A stretch of 64,000 bases of DNA from Sphingomonas hankookensis. GTDB lineage: Bacteria; Pseudomonadota; Alphaproteobacteria; Sphingomonadales; Sphingomonadaceae. A program made the translations under genes and the position numbers. The stretch is taken from assembly GCF_001619955.1 (NCBI RefSeq), contig NZ_LQQO01000034.1, positions 400,384 to 464,383 on the forward strand. The letters are read 5' to 3'. The number at the start of each line of letters is the position of its first letter. Positions within the stretch are counted from its first letter, which is position 1. This document shows, piece by piece, positions 8,659-17,129 of the stretch. A model generated the notes under the pieces. That model searched no databases, was not told the DNA's origin, and saw only the letters and a program-made list of their open reading frames with translations.

Positions 8659-9345
8659 ATGCGTGAAATCGTGTTCGATACCGAAACCACCGGCTTCAAA
8701 TTTTCGGAAGGCGACCGACTGGTCGAAATCGGGTGTGTCGAACTGGTCAACCGGGTCGAAACCGGCGCCACCTTTCACGCCTATTTCAATCCCGGCCGAT
8801 CGATGCCGAAAGAGGCGGAGGCGGTCCACGGCCTGTCCGATGCGTTCCTTGCCGACAAGCCGGCGTTCCACACCGCGATCGACGACCTGCTCGCCTTTAT
8901 CGGCGACAGCCCGCTGGTCGCGCACAATGCCAATTTCGACTTCGGCTTCCTGAACGGCGAACTGGGCGCATGCGGGCGCGATGCGATCTGCCTGAGCCGC
9001 ATGGTCGACACCCTCGCCATCGCGCGCAGCCGCCATCCCGGCGCCAAGCATACGCTCGACGCGCTGTGCGTCCGCTTCGGCATCGACCGCAGTCGCCGCG
9101 TGCTGCACGGCGCGCTGCTCGACGCGCAGCTGCTGGCGCAGGTCTATGTCGAGCTGATGGGCGGTCGCCAGATCGGCTTCGGCCTCGACGCCACGCCGAC
9201 CCTCGTCGCGGAAGTGGTGGAGACCGTTGCCCCCTCGCGCGTCCGCCCGCCGCGCCAGTTTTCGGCCAGCGCGGCCGAACTCGCCGTCCACGCCGCGTTC
9301 GTCGGCACATTGAAGGACCCGTTATGGGGCCAGTCGCCGACCTGA
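8659..9345 (+). CDS. dnaQ: DNA polymerase III epsilon subunit (3'-5' proofreading exonuclease)
   Basis: Provides proofreading to the replicative polymerase. The 228 residues carry the DEDDh exonuclease motifs: FDTETTG near the start, VAHNANFDFGFL in the middle and HGALLDAQLLA for the final His and Asp. The C-terminal tail after about 175 would bind the alpha subunit. The start at 8659 is supported by AAGGTGGG just upstream and by the catalytic DTE falling at the usual position. It closes the origin-proximal operon. Confidence 0.95.
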   Translation: MREIVFDTETTGFKFSEGDRLVEIGCVELVNRVETGATFHAYFNPGRSMPKEAEAVHGLSDAFLADKPAFHTAIDDLLAFIGDSPLVAHNANFDFGFLNGELGACGRDAICLSRMVDTLAIARSRHPGAKHTLDALCVRFGIDRSRRVLHGALLDAQLLAQVYVELMGGRQIGFGLDATPTLVAEVVETVAPSRVRPPRQFSASAAELAVHAAFVGTLKDPLWGQSPT

Positions 9346-9403
9346 GGCGTTGACACCACCCGCTTTGAGCGGCTCACAGGATTTCACAACGACGGAGGAT
9401 TAC

Positions 9404-10003
9404 ATGGACATCCGGGTTTCGGGGCACCAGGTCGACACCGGGGACGCGCTGAAGGAGATGGTCCAGGAGCGACTCCAGGGCATCGCCGACAAATATTTCC
9501 AGCGCGCGATTTCGGCGACCGCGACGTTCAGCAAGGGTCCGCACGACAATGGCTTCGTGTGCGACATCGTCTGCCACGTCACCCAGGGCCTCGTCCTCAA
9601 GGGGCATAATAGCGGACAGGAGGCGCAGGGCGCGTTCGTCGGTGCCGCCGACAAGATCGAAAAGCAGCTGCGTCGCTACACCCGCCGCCTGAAGGACCGC
9701 AACGCCGCGCAGGTCGTGGCGATGAACGAGGCCGGCGGGTACGACAATGGCTTCGACAATGCCGGCTACACCGTGTTCGGTGGTAGCGAGCAGGAAGAGG
9801 AAGAGGTCGCCGACGCGCCCCTCATCATCGCCGAGACCCGGGTCGATGTGCCCGACGCCAGCGTGTCCGACGCGGTGATGATGCTCGACCTGCGCAACAC
9901 CAACGCGCTGCTGTTCAAGAACAGCGGCACCGGATCGTTCAACATGGTCTATCGCCGCCATGACGGCACGATCGGCTGGGTCGAACCCAATCGCGCGGCC
10001 TGA
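9404..10003 (+). CDS. hpf: Long-form ribosome hibernation promoting factor
   Basis: Binds stationary-phase ribosomes and promotes 100S dimers. The 199-residue length identifies the long form. An N-terminal S30AE domain (1 to about 100, MDIRVSGHQVDTGDALKEMV) is joined by an acidic linker (EQEEEEV, about 128-134) to a C-terminal dimerisation domain (about 145-199, with ALLFKNSGTGSFNMVYRRHDG). A GGAGG Shine-Dalgarno sequence lies 8 bp before the ATG. It is directly followed by ptsN, a common pairing in proteobacteria. Confidence 0.95.
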   Translation: MDIRVSGHQVDTGDALKEMVQERLQGIADKYFQRAISATATFSKGPHDNGFVCDIVCHVTQGLVLKGHNSGQEAQGAFVGAADKIEKQLRRYTRRLKDRNAAQVVAMNEAGGYDNGFDNAGYTVFGGSEQEEEEVADAPLIIAETRVDVPDASVSDAVMMLDLRNTNALLFKNSGTGSFNMVYRRHDGTIGWVEPNRAA

Positions 10004-10004
10004 C

Positions 10005-10472
10005 TTGTACGATTTCCATGATCTCGTGACATCTGAAACGGTGCTGGCGGACGTGTCCGCCGGCACCCGCAAGGCATTGTTCGCGCATATCGCCTCCGTC
10101 GCGCAGGACGCGGCGGGGGTCGATCCGAAACTGGTCGCCGACCGCATGGCCGACCGTGAGAAGCTGGGCACCACCGCGTTCGGCGGCGGCATCGCCATTC
10201 CCCATGCCCGGATCGACTGTCCCGACAGCGTCTTCGGCATCTTCGTGCGGCTGGATCGCCCGATCGATTTCGCCGCGGTCGACGAATTGCCGGTCGACCT
10301 GATCTTCGCGCTGTTCTCGCCGCTGGATGCGGGCAGCGACCATCTGAAGGCTTTGGCACGGGTGTCGCGCGCGCTGCGCGACGCGGCGTTCCGGGCCAAG
10401 CTGCGCGGGGCCGGGTCGGCCGACGCGCTCTATGCGCTGCTATCGGGTGTCGAGGCGCGTGACGCAGCCTGA
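10005..10472 (+). CDS. ptsN: PTS IIA-like nitrogen regulatory protein (EIIA-Ntr)
   Basis: Phosphorelay regulator of the nitrogen PTS, which modulates potassium transport and other targets. The 155-residue protein carries the phosphorylated His in GGGIAIPHAR (His about 67). No ATG fits the family length, so a TTG start one base after the hpf stop is proposed. It gives the usual opening, in which a short D-F-x-D-L-V-T stretch precedes the first helix. The in-frame ATG at 9960 would add residues read from the hpf gene and is unlikely. It overlaps the next gene. Confidence 0.88.
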   Translation: MYDFHDLVTSETVLADVSAGTRKALFAHIASVAQDAAGVDPKLVADRMADREKLGTTAFGGGIAIPHARIDCPDSVFGIFVRLDRPIDFAAVDELPVDLIFALFSPLDAGSDHLKALARVSRALRDAAFRAKLRGAGSADALYALLSGVEARDAA

Positions 10473-10923
10473 TGTGCCCGCCGGGGAAGCGGCGCATTTC
10501 CGGGCATTGGAGGCGCTCTATGCTGCGGCGCCGATCAACCGGCTGTTCGATTCCCGGCTGGAGATCGTCTCCGCCGGGGTGGCGCGCATCCATTTCAGCA
10601 TCGACGAACGCCATTTCCATGCCGCCGGCGCGGCGCATGGCACGACCTATTTCAAGATGCTCGACGACGCCGCCTTCTACGCCGCCAACAGCCTCGTGAC
10701 CGATCGCTTCCTGCTGACCACCGCCTTCAACCTGCTGCTCCAGCGGCCGCTCGGCCCTGGCCAGGTCATCGCCGAAGGGCGCTGGGTATCCGGCAAGCGT
10801 CGCGTGTTCATCGCCGATGCGCATCTGATCGATGCCGATGGCGAGGAAGCGGCACGCGGCACCGGAACCTTCATGAAAAGCCGGATTCCGCTCGCCACCC
10901 TGCCCGGCTACGCCCAGCCATGA
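10459..10923 (+). CDS. PaaI-type hotdog thioesterase
   Basis: A 154-residue hotdog-fold protein that probably hydrolyses acyl-CoA thioesters; the substrate is unknown. It shows the fold's central helix region (AAGAAHGTTYFKMLDDAAFY) with a likely catalytic Asp, followed by long beta strands (FNLLLQRPLGPGQVIAEGRW). The start is uncertain. GTG at 10459 overlaps ptsN by 14 bp and has GAGGCG upstream; GTG at 10474 is the alternative. Its stop overlaps the next ATG (ATGA). Confidence 0.8.
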   Translation: MTQPDVPAGEAAHFRALEALYAAAPINRLFDSRLEIVSAGVARIHFSIDERHFHAAGAAHGTTYFKMLDDAAFYAANSLVTDRFLLTTAFNLLLQRPLGPGQVIAEGRWVSGKRRVFIADAHLIDADGEEAARGTGTFMKSRIPLATLPGYAQP

Positions 10924-11255
10924 GCGACTGGCCGACGGCGCTGCGCGTCAACGCCTTCGCGCGCGCCGTCGAGGCAGCCGGCGGGACCGCCATGGTGCTG
11001 GCGCGGGGGGACCGCGAATCGGGCGTCGTGCTGCTGCTGGCGATGGATCGCGACGGCACCGCTCGCCTGTTCGAGCGCGAACGCGATCTCGACGGTCGTG
11101 CCCGGATCGTGCAGCGCAAACCCGATCTTGTGGGTGAAGCCGCGCTGACCGACTATTGGCAGGGTCGCCGCCGCAACGATCCCGATTTGTGGGTGATCGA
11201 GGCGATCGTCGCACGCCCCGAACCGCTCGCCGCTGAAACCCTGTGGGCCGATTGA
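10920..11255 (+). CDS. DUF1491 family protein
   Basis: A 111-residue protein matching the alphaproteobacterial DUF1491 pattern: LRVNAFARAVEAAGGTAMVLARGDRESGVVLL near the start, and DYWQGRRRNDPDLWVIE late in the protein. The family appears in single copy and has no established role. It has no signal peptide or membrane segment. It is translationally coupled to the thioesterase by ATGA, so the run hpf-ptsN-thioesterase-DUF1491 is probably one operon. Confidence 0.82.
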   Translation: MSDWPTALRVNAFARAVEAAGGTAMVLARGDRESGVVLLLAMDRDGTARLFERERDLDGRARIVQRKPDLVGEAALTDYWQGRRRNDPDLWVIEAIVARPEPLAAETLWAD

Positions 11256-11368
11256 CGGCGCGACTCGTGCACCCCTAAGCGCTGTGCATCGGAGACAAAG
11301 CGCTGGGCCGACCGGGTTGGGTCGGTGGCGTAGTCGGGGGCAAACGCCAAAGTTGCATGTGGCCATAG

Positions 11369-11382
11369 GTTCCACGTGGAAC
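11369..11382. promoter_or_regulatory. parS-like site 3
   Basis: GTTCCACGTGGAAC, identical to the site at 11-24, lies in the intergenic region ahead of the SleB-type hydrolase. Together with 7235 this makes three sites in 11.4 kb around the candidate origin, as expected for a chromosome centromere. Confidence 0.8.
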
Positions 11383-11421
11383 GTGTGTTGGCGCAGGTCG
11401 ACCGCAAGCTAGTGACGACGG

Positions 11422-12051
11422 ATGAAGCTGCGCTTCCCGATGGTGGTGCTTGCCGCCATGACCCTGTTCGCCGGACTGCCCGCTGCCGTATCGGCAGAGG
11501 AAGCCTCGCCCGGTTCCGTCACTAACCTGTCCGTCCCGGCAAAGGTTCCCGTCCGCTTCGCCCCTGCCCAGGAAATCGTACAGGACATTGCGGCCAAGCC
11601 CGAGCCGGCCGACGATGCGGTCGACCCGACCGATGCCGACTATGCCACGCTGGCCGCCGCCGTCGCCGCACAGCCCGCCACGATCGACGACGAAGAACTC
11701 AACTGCGTCGCGATCGGCGTCTATTATGAATCGAAGGGCGAACCGTTGACCGGCCAGCTCGCCGTCGCCGACGTCATCCTCAACCGCACCAAATCGGGCC
11801 GCTTCCCCGCCTCGGCCTGCGGCGTGCTGACCCAGCGCAGCCAGTTCTCGTTCGTGAAGGGCGGTCGCCTGCCCGATGTCGACACCAGCCGCCCGGCGTG
11901 GAAGACCGCGGTCGCCATCGCCCGCATCGCCCGCAACGACCTGTGGAAAAGTCCGGCAGAAGGCGCGCTGTTCTTCCACGCACGCCGCGTCAGCCCGAAC
12001 TGGGGCAAGACCCGCGTCGCCTCGCTCGGCAACCATATCTTCTACCGCTGA
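11422..12051 (+). CDS. SleB-type cell wall hydrolase, exported
   Basis: A 209-residue protein with a signal peptide (MKLRFPMVVLAAMTLFAGLP, cleavage near VSA-EE). A Pro/Ala-rich linker leads to a C-terminal Hydrolase_2 (SleB) domain from about 90 to 209. The domain shows ELNCVAIGVYYESKGEPL with the probable catalytic Glu, then AVADVILNRTKSGRFPASAC and SQFSFV. The family cleaves peptidoglycan glycan strands as lytic transglycosylases or amidases. Periplasmic action on septal or sidewall peptidoglycan is inferred. It stands alone between a parS site and the LexA box of mmcB. Confidence 0.88.
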   Translation: MKLRFPMVVLAAMTLFAGLPAAVSAEEASPGSVTNLSVPAKVPVRFAPAQEIVQDIAAKPEPADDAVDPTDADYATLAAAVAAQPATIDDEELNCVAIGVYYESKGEPLTGQLAVADVILNRTKSGRFPASACGVLTQRSQFSFVKGGRLPDVDTSRPAWKTAVAIARIARNDLWKSPAEGALFFHARRVSPNWGKTRVASLGNHIFYR

Positions 12052-12069
12052 GCCGACCACTCTTTCCTT

Positions 12070-12084
12070 GTTCGCATAATGTTC
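12070..12084 (+). promoter_or_regulatory. LexA (SOS) box upstream of mmcB
   Basis: GTTCGCATAATGTTC is an exact GTTC-N7-GTTC, the LexA operator of alphaproteobacteria. It ends 13 bp before the mmcB ATG, where bound LexA would block the promoter. mmcB of Caulobacter is an SOS gene, so site and gene agree. Confidence 0.85.
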
Positions 12085-12097
12085 CTATACTCCACCG

Positions 12098-12595
12098 ATG
12101 GCCAGTATCGCCCTCGGTGCCCGACCCCTCGCCCCTGATACCCATCCGCTGATCGCGGCGGAGGTCGCGCGCGGTGTCACGCGCATGTTGCTGGCGCATG
12201 ATCTGACCGCGATGGCGGAGGTTCCGCTCGACGGCGGGCGGCGTGCCGACCTGATGGCGCTCGATGCGCGCGGGCAGATCGTCATCGTCGAGATCAAGGT
12301 ATCGCGCGCCGACCTGCTCGGCGACGGCAAGTGGACTGATTATCTTAGGTCTTGCGACCGCTATTTCTGGGCGGTGCCGGCCGGGTTCGACGTGACGCCG
12401 CTATCGGGCGAGGCGTTCCTGCCCGAACGTACCGGAATCATCGTCGCCGACCGCTATGAAGCGACGATCCTGCGCGAGGCGTCGACCACCCCCCTGCCCG
12501 CCCATGTCCGCAAGCGCTGCACCCTCGCCTTCGCCCGCCGCGCCGCCCGCCGCCTGATCGGCGCGGTCGACCCCGAAGCGATCCAGGGCTTTTAG
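12098..12595 (+). CDS. mmcB: MmcB family DNA repair protein
   Basis: A putative PD-(D/E)XK nuclease needed for mitomycin C resistance in Caulobacter. The 165-residue protein has the fold's catalytic core: RRADLMAL with Asp about 51, then VIVEIKVSRADLLGD with Glu 65 and Lys 67, followed by KWTDYLRSCDRYFWAVP. A perfect alphaproteobacterial LexA box lies just upstream, so damage induction is very likely. It is followed by a family E repeat and converges on the TIGR02186 gene. Confidence 0.92.
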   Translation: MASIALGARPLAPDTHPLIAAEVARGVTRMLLAHDLTAMAEVPLDGGRRADLMALDARGQIVIVEIKVSRADLLGDGKWTDYLRSCDRYFWAVPAGFDVTPLSGEAFLPERTGIIVADRYEATILREASTTPLPAHVRKRCTLAFARRAARRLIGAVDPEAIQGF

Positions 12596-12600
12596 CATGT

Positions 12601-12654
12601 TCCTCTCCCATCGGGAGAGGGAGGGAGGCGCGCAGCGCCGCAAGGGTGAGGGCG
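12601..12654. repeat. family E repeat, partial copy
   Basis: CTCTCCCATCGGGAGAGGGAG, a hairpin, is followed by a second small hairpin around GGCGCGCAGCGCC and then GCAAGGGTGAGG. A fuller copy of the CTCCC/GGGAG family lies at 40541-40650. The remainder of the 12596-12772 gap contains a direct repeat of GTGAACTT at 12703 and 12712 and no gene. Confidence 0.55.
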
Positions 12655-12772
12655 ACCCGGGGGAGACGAAGCGCCGTCCGGCGTGACAAACTGCGCGCGA
12701 GTGTGAACTTAGTGAACTTTGGAACGCGTCAGGACAATATATCCACGGATTGCAACGACTTAGCGACTTCGA

Positions 12773-13534
12773 TCAAAACCGCCGCCACAGCGCCCCGGCG
12801 GCCCAGCCGAACCCGACCGACAACAACACCGCCGCCAATCCGTACCACAACGACGCCTCGTTCGCGGCGATCGCCACGAAGCGTTCGAACCCCGACTTGC
12901 GAATCTCGATATCGCGCACCGCCGCCGCCAGCACGCGCCCGTCGCGGATCAGGAAGGTTTCGGCGGTGAACTTGCCCACCGGCACCCGTGCGGGAATGGT
13001 AATCGACGCGCGGTACAGCACGTCGTCGGTGATCTCGACCGCGTTCGGCGTCTCGCGGTACAGCCCGGCGCGTTCGCGCAACGCCACGAACCCCCTGGCG
13101 AACCGCGCCTGATCATCGGCCGACGTGCCGGCGGCAGGCGACAATTGCAGGCTGTCCAACCCCAGCTCATAGATCGCGCGCGTCCGCTCATCGACCATCT
13201 GCTCGATCGGTCGGGCCGAAGCGATGGCGTAGAAGGACGGGGCCGAGCGATAGCGCATCCGGTCGGCATTGACCCAGATGCCCGCCACCTTCTCCTTTTC
13301 GCGCACCACGATCGACTCGGGCGGCCCCTTCACCACCACGACGATGTCCGCCGGCCGGTCGCCCTGCGGCACCCGCCCGCCGGGATACAGGATCGCCCCG
13401 AACAGCAGCAGTTCGGCCCCGGTGAACGAATAGGCGATCTGCACGTCGCGGGTCGACACATCGGGCACCAGCACCGGGGCCGCCGCGCCCATCGCCAGCG
13501 GTGCCAGCAGCGCAAGGGTCAGCGCGCGCCTCAT
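12773..13534 (-). CDS. TIGR02186 family membrane-anchored protein
   Basis: A 253-residue protein with a signal peptide (MRRALTLALLAPLAMGAAA), a long extracytoplasmic beta-rich part and one C-terminal membrane helix (about 229-249), ending in a short basic tail. I recognise the TIGR02186 family, which typically neighbours a TauE/SafE transporter as here; its role is unknown. Motifs include IWVNADRMRYRSAPSFYAIAS and GKFTAETFLIRDGRVL. The ATG overlaps the upstream TauE stop (ATGA), so the two are probably co-translated and may work together in anion export. Confidence 0.85.
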   Translation of the reverse strand: MRRALTLALLAPLAMGAAAPVLVPDVSTRDVQIAYSFTGAELLLFGAILYPGGRVPQGDRPADIVVVVKGPPESIVVREKEKVAGIWVNADRMRYRSAPSFYAIASARPIEQMVDERTRAIYELGLDSLQLSPAAGTSADDQARFARGFVALRERAGLYRETPNAVEITDDVLYRASITIPARVPVGKFTAETFLIRDGRVLAAAVRDIEIRKSGFERFVAIAANEASLWYGLAAVLLSVGFGWAAGALWRRF

Positions 13535-14445
13535 GCCGGCTGCACCGTATAGATATCGTCGGGCCGCCACCCCAGCCCCAGCGCCATGCGGAACGCCACC
13601 GCCAGCACGATGATCGCCAGCGCGAGGCGGAGATATTCGGGCTTCGCCTTCTGCGCGAACCGCGCGCCGATCTGCGCGCCGGTCACCGATCCGACCAGCA
13701 GCAGCACCGCCAGCACGATATCGACCGCCTTGGTCGTCAGCGCATGGACCATCGTCGATGCGGCGGTGACGAACAGGATCTGGAACAGCGACGTGCCGAC
13801 CACCACCCGCGTCCCCATGCCCAGCAGGTACAGCATCGCCGGCACCAGGATGAACCCGCCGCCGACCCCCAGCAGCACGGTCAGCATGCCCGTGGCGAAC
13901 CCCAGCAGCAGCGGCGCGAGCGGCGAGATGTACAGCCCCGAGGCATAGAATCGCCAGCGCAAGGGGAGAGCCGCGACCAGCGGATGGTGCCGCCGCCGCG
14001 CCGCCCGCGGCGGGATCGCCCCGCGCAGCACGCGCACCGCGCCGATCGCTTCCTTCAGCATCAGACCGCCGATCGACCCCAGCATTACCACGTACAGGAT
14101 CGCGATGACGGTATCGATCTGCCCGCTGGCTTGTAGCAGGCGGAACACGCCCGCGCCTGCCACCGACCCCAGCACGCCGCCCGCGACCAGCACCCAACCC
14201 ATGCGGAAATCGACCCCGCCGCGCCGCAGATGCGCGAACACGCCCGACACGCTGGCCCCTGTCACCTGGCTGGCGGCGGACGCGGCGGCGACGGTCGGCG
14301 GGATGCCGTAGAAGATCAGCAGCGGCGTGGTCAGGAACCCGCCGCCGACCCCGAACATGCCCGACAGAAACCCGACCCCGCCGCCCAGCAGCACGATGAC
14401 CAGCGCATTGACCGACAGGTTGGCGATGGGGAGGTACAGATCCAT
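13531..14445 (-). CDS. TauE/SafE family sulfite/anion exporter
   Basis: A 304-residue inner-membrane protein with about eight hydrophobic segments arranged as two similar halves. Each half begins with a glycine-rich motif: GFLSGMFGVGGGFLTTPLL near 25-43 and MLTVLLGVGGGFILVPAML near 187-205. The family exports or imports small sulphur-containing or organic anions; the substrate here is unknown. It is coupled to the TIGR02186 partner, a recurrent pair in alphaproteobacteria. The transport direction cannot be inferred. Confidence 0.88.
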   Translation of the reverse strand: MDLYLPIANLSVNALVIVLLGGGVGFLSGMFGVGGGFLTTPLLIFYGIPPTVAAASAASQVTGASVSGVFAHLRRGGVDFRMGWVLVAGGVLGSVAGAGVFRLLQASGQIDTVIAILYVVMLGSIGGLMLKEAIGAVRVLRGAIPPRAARRRHHPLVAALPLRWRFYASGLYISPLAPLLLGFATGMLTVLLGVGGGFILVPAMLYLLGMGTRVVVGTSLFQILFVTAASTMVHALTTKAVDIVLAVLLLVGSVTGAQIGARFAQKAKPEYLRLALAIIVLAVAFRMALGLGWRPDDIYTVQPA

Positions 14446-14491
14446 GGGCCTCCCGGTTACCGCGTTCGGAAGCGCCGTGCCACCCGGCGCG

Positions 14492-15514
14492 TCAAAAGTC
14501 GCTGCCGATCGTCAGCGCCGGCCCCGACCCCGGCGCCGCGTTACCCCCTACCCGCTGCCGCCAGTCGAGCGACACGCGTACCGCGCCCCGCCCGACCGGC
14601 AGCGACGCGACGGCGGACGGTCCGATATCGACCCGCGCCCCCTCCCGCTGCGCCCCGCCCCAGCTGCCGATCCCCAGCCGTAGCGCGCTGCGCCCGATCC
14701 TCGCCACCGGATGCAGCACCCGCGCCGCGCCATCGGCATAAGGTTCGATGCCGTCGCGCGCGACCGCGCCCGCCTGCCCATAGGCTTCCAGCGCCAGGTC
14801 GCCCGGCAACGCCCGGTCGATCCCGGCGATCACCCCCATGCCGGTCCCGCTGCGCCCGCTGTCGAGCGCCACGCGCCGTTCGACCACCAAGGCGACCGGC
14901 ACCGGCAGCGGCCGCCATTCGATGCCCAGCGCCGCTTCGCGTCCCAGACCCGCCAGCGGGGTCGCCACCCGCGCCGCGACCGCCGCCTGCCCGTCCGGCG
15001 TCACCGGCAGGCGCAGCCGCATCCCGGCCTGCCCGCCGCCCAGCTGCACCGGACCGCCGCTTGCCGCGCCCGGCCGGGCAAGCGCCCACAGGCTGACCGT
15101 CATCGGTGGTCCGCCGGTAGGGGGCACCGGCGGCGACAGGATCGGCGCGGCACCACGATCGACCGGCTCGGCCGAGGCGAACCCGACCAGCGCCAGAAGC
15201 GCCAGCCGTACCCGGTCCGGTACAGCAGCCGGCGCATTTGCCGTGCCAGCCATGGTCGGCACCGATCGCGTGCCGACTGCGACCCTGGCCGGCATCGCAA
15301 TCCTCTGTTGGCGCATCTGTTGTGCGACGTGACGACCCGGCGGAGCGGCAGCGATCGGGGAGACAAGCCCCGCTCCCTGCCCGCCCGGCAGCACGATCCG
15401 TACCCATCGGTCCGGCGGCAACCCTTCGGGCCACAGCAGCGCCACCCGCATCCCGACCCAGCCGACCGTGACCAGCGCCAGGAACCGCAGCGGCCGCCCG
15501 CGTGCCCGGCTCAT
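14492..15514 (-). CDS. hypothetical outer-membrane-like partner of the glycosyltransferase
   Basis: A 340-residue protein of unnamed family. An N-terminal hydrophobic anchor (about 9-25) is followed by a Pro/Ala-rich stretch to about 130. The C-terminal 200 residues have alternating small and hydrophobic residues typical of beta strands and end in a terminal Phe (TIGSDF), a common outer-membrane barrel signature. It is coupled by ATGA to the NfrB-like glycosyltransferase. By analogy with the E. coli nfrB-nfrA pair it may be the outer-membrane component of an exopolysaccharide export system. This is inference from context; sequence similarity to NfrA itself is not evident to me. Confidence 0.6.
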   Translation of the reverse strand: MSRARGRPLRFLALVTVGWVGMRVALLWPEGLPPDRWVRIVLPGGQGAGLVSPIAAAPPGRHVAQQMRQQRIAMPARVAVGTRSVPTMAGTANAPAAVPDRVRLALLALVGFASAEPVDRGAAPILSPPVPPTGGPPMTVSLWALARPGAASGGPVQLGGGQAGMRLRLPVTPDGQAAVAARVATPLAGLGREAALGIEWRPLPVPVALVVERRVALDSGRSGTGMGVIAGIDRALPGDLALEAYGQAGAVARDGIEPYADGAARVLHPVARIGRSALRLGIGSWGGAQREGARVDIGPSAVASLPVGRGAVRVSLDWRQRVGGNAAPGSGPALTIGSDF

Positions 15515-16902
15515 CGATCCGGCAACCCGGCGATGTCGGGGAAATGATGCGCGGTCTTGTCCCAGCGCAGCGGCCGTCCGCGCAGCGTCGCGGCGTAGCG
15601 CACCACCGCCCGCCGCGCCGCGAGCAACGCGACCAGATTGCCGACCAGCATGCGCGGGATCGACCGCCATGCCTCGCCCCGACCATAGGCGCGGCGCACC
15701 AGGGCCCAGCGCATCGCCGTCCGCCACACCAGCAGGCACAGGTTGATCGCCAGCACCAGTTGCAGCGCCGGATCGACCACCGGTGCCACGCTGCCGCGCA
15801 CGGCGTGCAGCATGCCGCTCGCCCCCCAGGCGACCAGCGCGCAATAGGCCACCGCCAGCACAGGGATAGCCAGGATCGCCCGCCGGTCGCGCATCCGCAT
15901 CCAATGGTCGTGCAGTCCCCCGCCCGCCTGCCACCCGATCCGGTCCCATCCGGCAAGGGCAATGCCGGTCATCCACCGCGCCTTCTGCCGGACGGCGGCG
16001 TCGAGCCGCGCGGGGAAATAGGCGCGCACCGCTACCGGCGGCCCGCCCGCATCTTCCAGCACCCGCACGAACATCCCGCGCCCGCCCAGTGCCCGGACGG
16101 TCAGCCCCAGTTCGTAATCCTCGGTCAGGCTGGTATCGTCGAACGGCAATCCGCCGCGCCGCTCGGCGATGCGCGCGAGCATGTCGGCCGAAATCGCGCA
16201 GCCGACCCCGGCCAGCGGCAGCTCCGCCCCCAATGCGCCCCGCACCGGCAGCTGCCGGCCATGCGCCTCGGCAAACTCGTCGATATAATGGCCCGATACC
16301 CAGCGTGATTCGCGATCGGCCAGCGGCAGGACCGGGACCTGCACCGTATCGGCCCTGCGCAACAGGTGATCGTACACCCGCAGCTCGCCGGGATGGACCA
16401 CATCCTCGGCATCGTGCAGCACCATCGCGGTAAACGGCCGCCCCTCCGCCGCGCCGTCGGCCATGACGGCGCGCCACAAGGCGTTCAGGCAATCGGCCTT
16501 GGTCGTCGGGCCGGGATGCGGGGTCAGCGTCAGCCGTACCCGGTCGTCCTCGGTCGCGACCGCGACGATCGCGGCAATGGTCGCCCGGTCGTTGGGATAG
16601 GCCCCGACATAGAGCCGCCAGTCGGGATGATCGAACCGCGCCAGCGTCGCACGCAGCATCGCGCCGATCACCGCCGCTTCGTCCCATGCCGGCACCAGCA
16701 CCGCGATCCGCCCGCTACATCCCGCCACCGGGAAATCGGCCAGGGTAGCCTCGGGCGTGCGCCGCCACCATCGGCGCAGCGCGCGGACCAGGAACGCGCC
16801 ATCGACCGCCAGATCGTCCAGCCCGCCGATCAGGAACCCGACACCGGCAAACAACATGGTTTCGCGCGCAATCGCGTCGATCCACGCGATGACCGCGTCC
16901 AT
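15511..16902 (-). CDS. NfrB-like family 2 glycosyltransferase, membrane-bound
   Basis: A 463-residue inner-membrane glycosyltransferase. It has an N-terminal membrane segment (about 14-30), then a GT2 domain with AVLVPAWDEAAVIG, the DxD-type motif HDAEDVV, TEDYELG for the catalytic acid and RQKARWMTG (QxxRW). Two or more membrane helices follow. The motif set is that of processive polysaccharide synthases such as NfrB. E. coli NfrB is much longer and carries a C-terminal c-di-GMP-binding MshEN domain, which is absent here. A 13-bp palindrome at 16934-16946 precedes it. It is coupled to the downstream barrel-like gene. Confidence 0.82.
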   Translation of the reverse strand: MDAVIAWIDAIARETMLFAGVGFLIGGLDDLAVDGAFLVRALRRWWRRTPEATLADFPVAGCSGRIAVLVPAWDEAAVIGAMLRATLARFDHPDWRLYVGAYPNDRATIAAIVAVATEDDRVRLTLTPHPGPTTKADCLNALWRAVMADGAAEGRPFTAMVLHDAEDVVHPGELRVYDHLLRRADTVQVPVLPLADRESRWVSGHYIDEFAEAHGRQLPVRGALGAELPLAGVGCAISADMLARIAERRGGLPFDDTSLTEDYELGLTVRALGGRGMFVRVLEDAGGPPVAVRAYFPARLDAAVRQKARWMTGIALAGWDRIGWQAGGGLHDHWMRMRDRRAILAIPVLAVAYCALVAWGASGMLHAVRGSVAPVVDPALQLVLAINLCLLVWRTAMRWALVRRAYGRGEAWRSIPRMLVGNLVALLAARRAVVRYAATLRGRPLRWDKTAHHFPDIAGLPDR

Positions 16903-16933
16903 CCCCGTTCCCCCGGAACCTGCCCCGGAACTT

Positions 16934-16946
16934 ATCGTATAACGAT
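16934..16946. promoter_or_regulatory. operator-like palindrome ahead of the glycosyltransferase
   Basis: ATCGT-ATA-ACGAT is a perfect inverted repeat 32 bp upstream of the NfrB-like start codon. It lies in an otherwise unremarkable 227-bp gap that also has an AT-rich stretch around 16993-17012. It could be a regulator site; nothing identifies the regulator. Confidence 0.3.
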
Positions 16947-17129
16947 GCGGTGCGGCGGAACAAGCAATTCGCCGCCACCCGCCGCACGTTCATCCTTAAT
17001 ATTTATCGATGACGATTGAACCGGCGGGGACTCGGGACGTTGGCGCAAACGGTCCTAAATCCCCCTTCGGGACTGGTGCCCCGCGCACCGGCCGCGCCGA
17101 GCGTATCGACGGCGCGGCCGAACCGGGCC

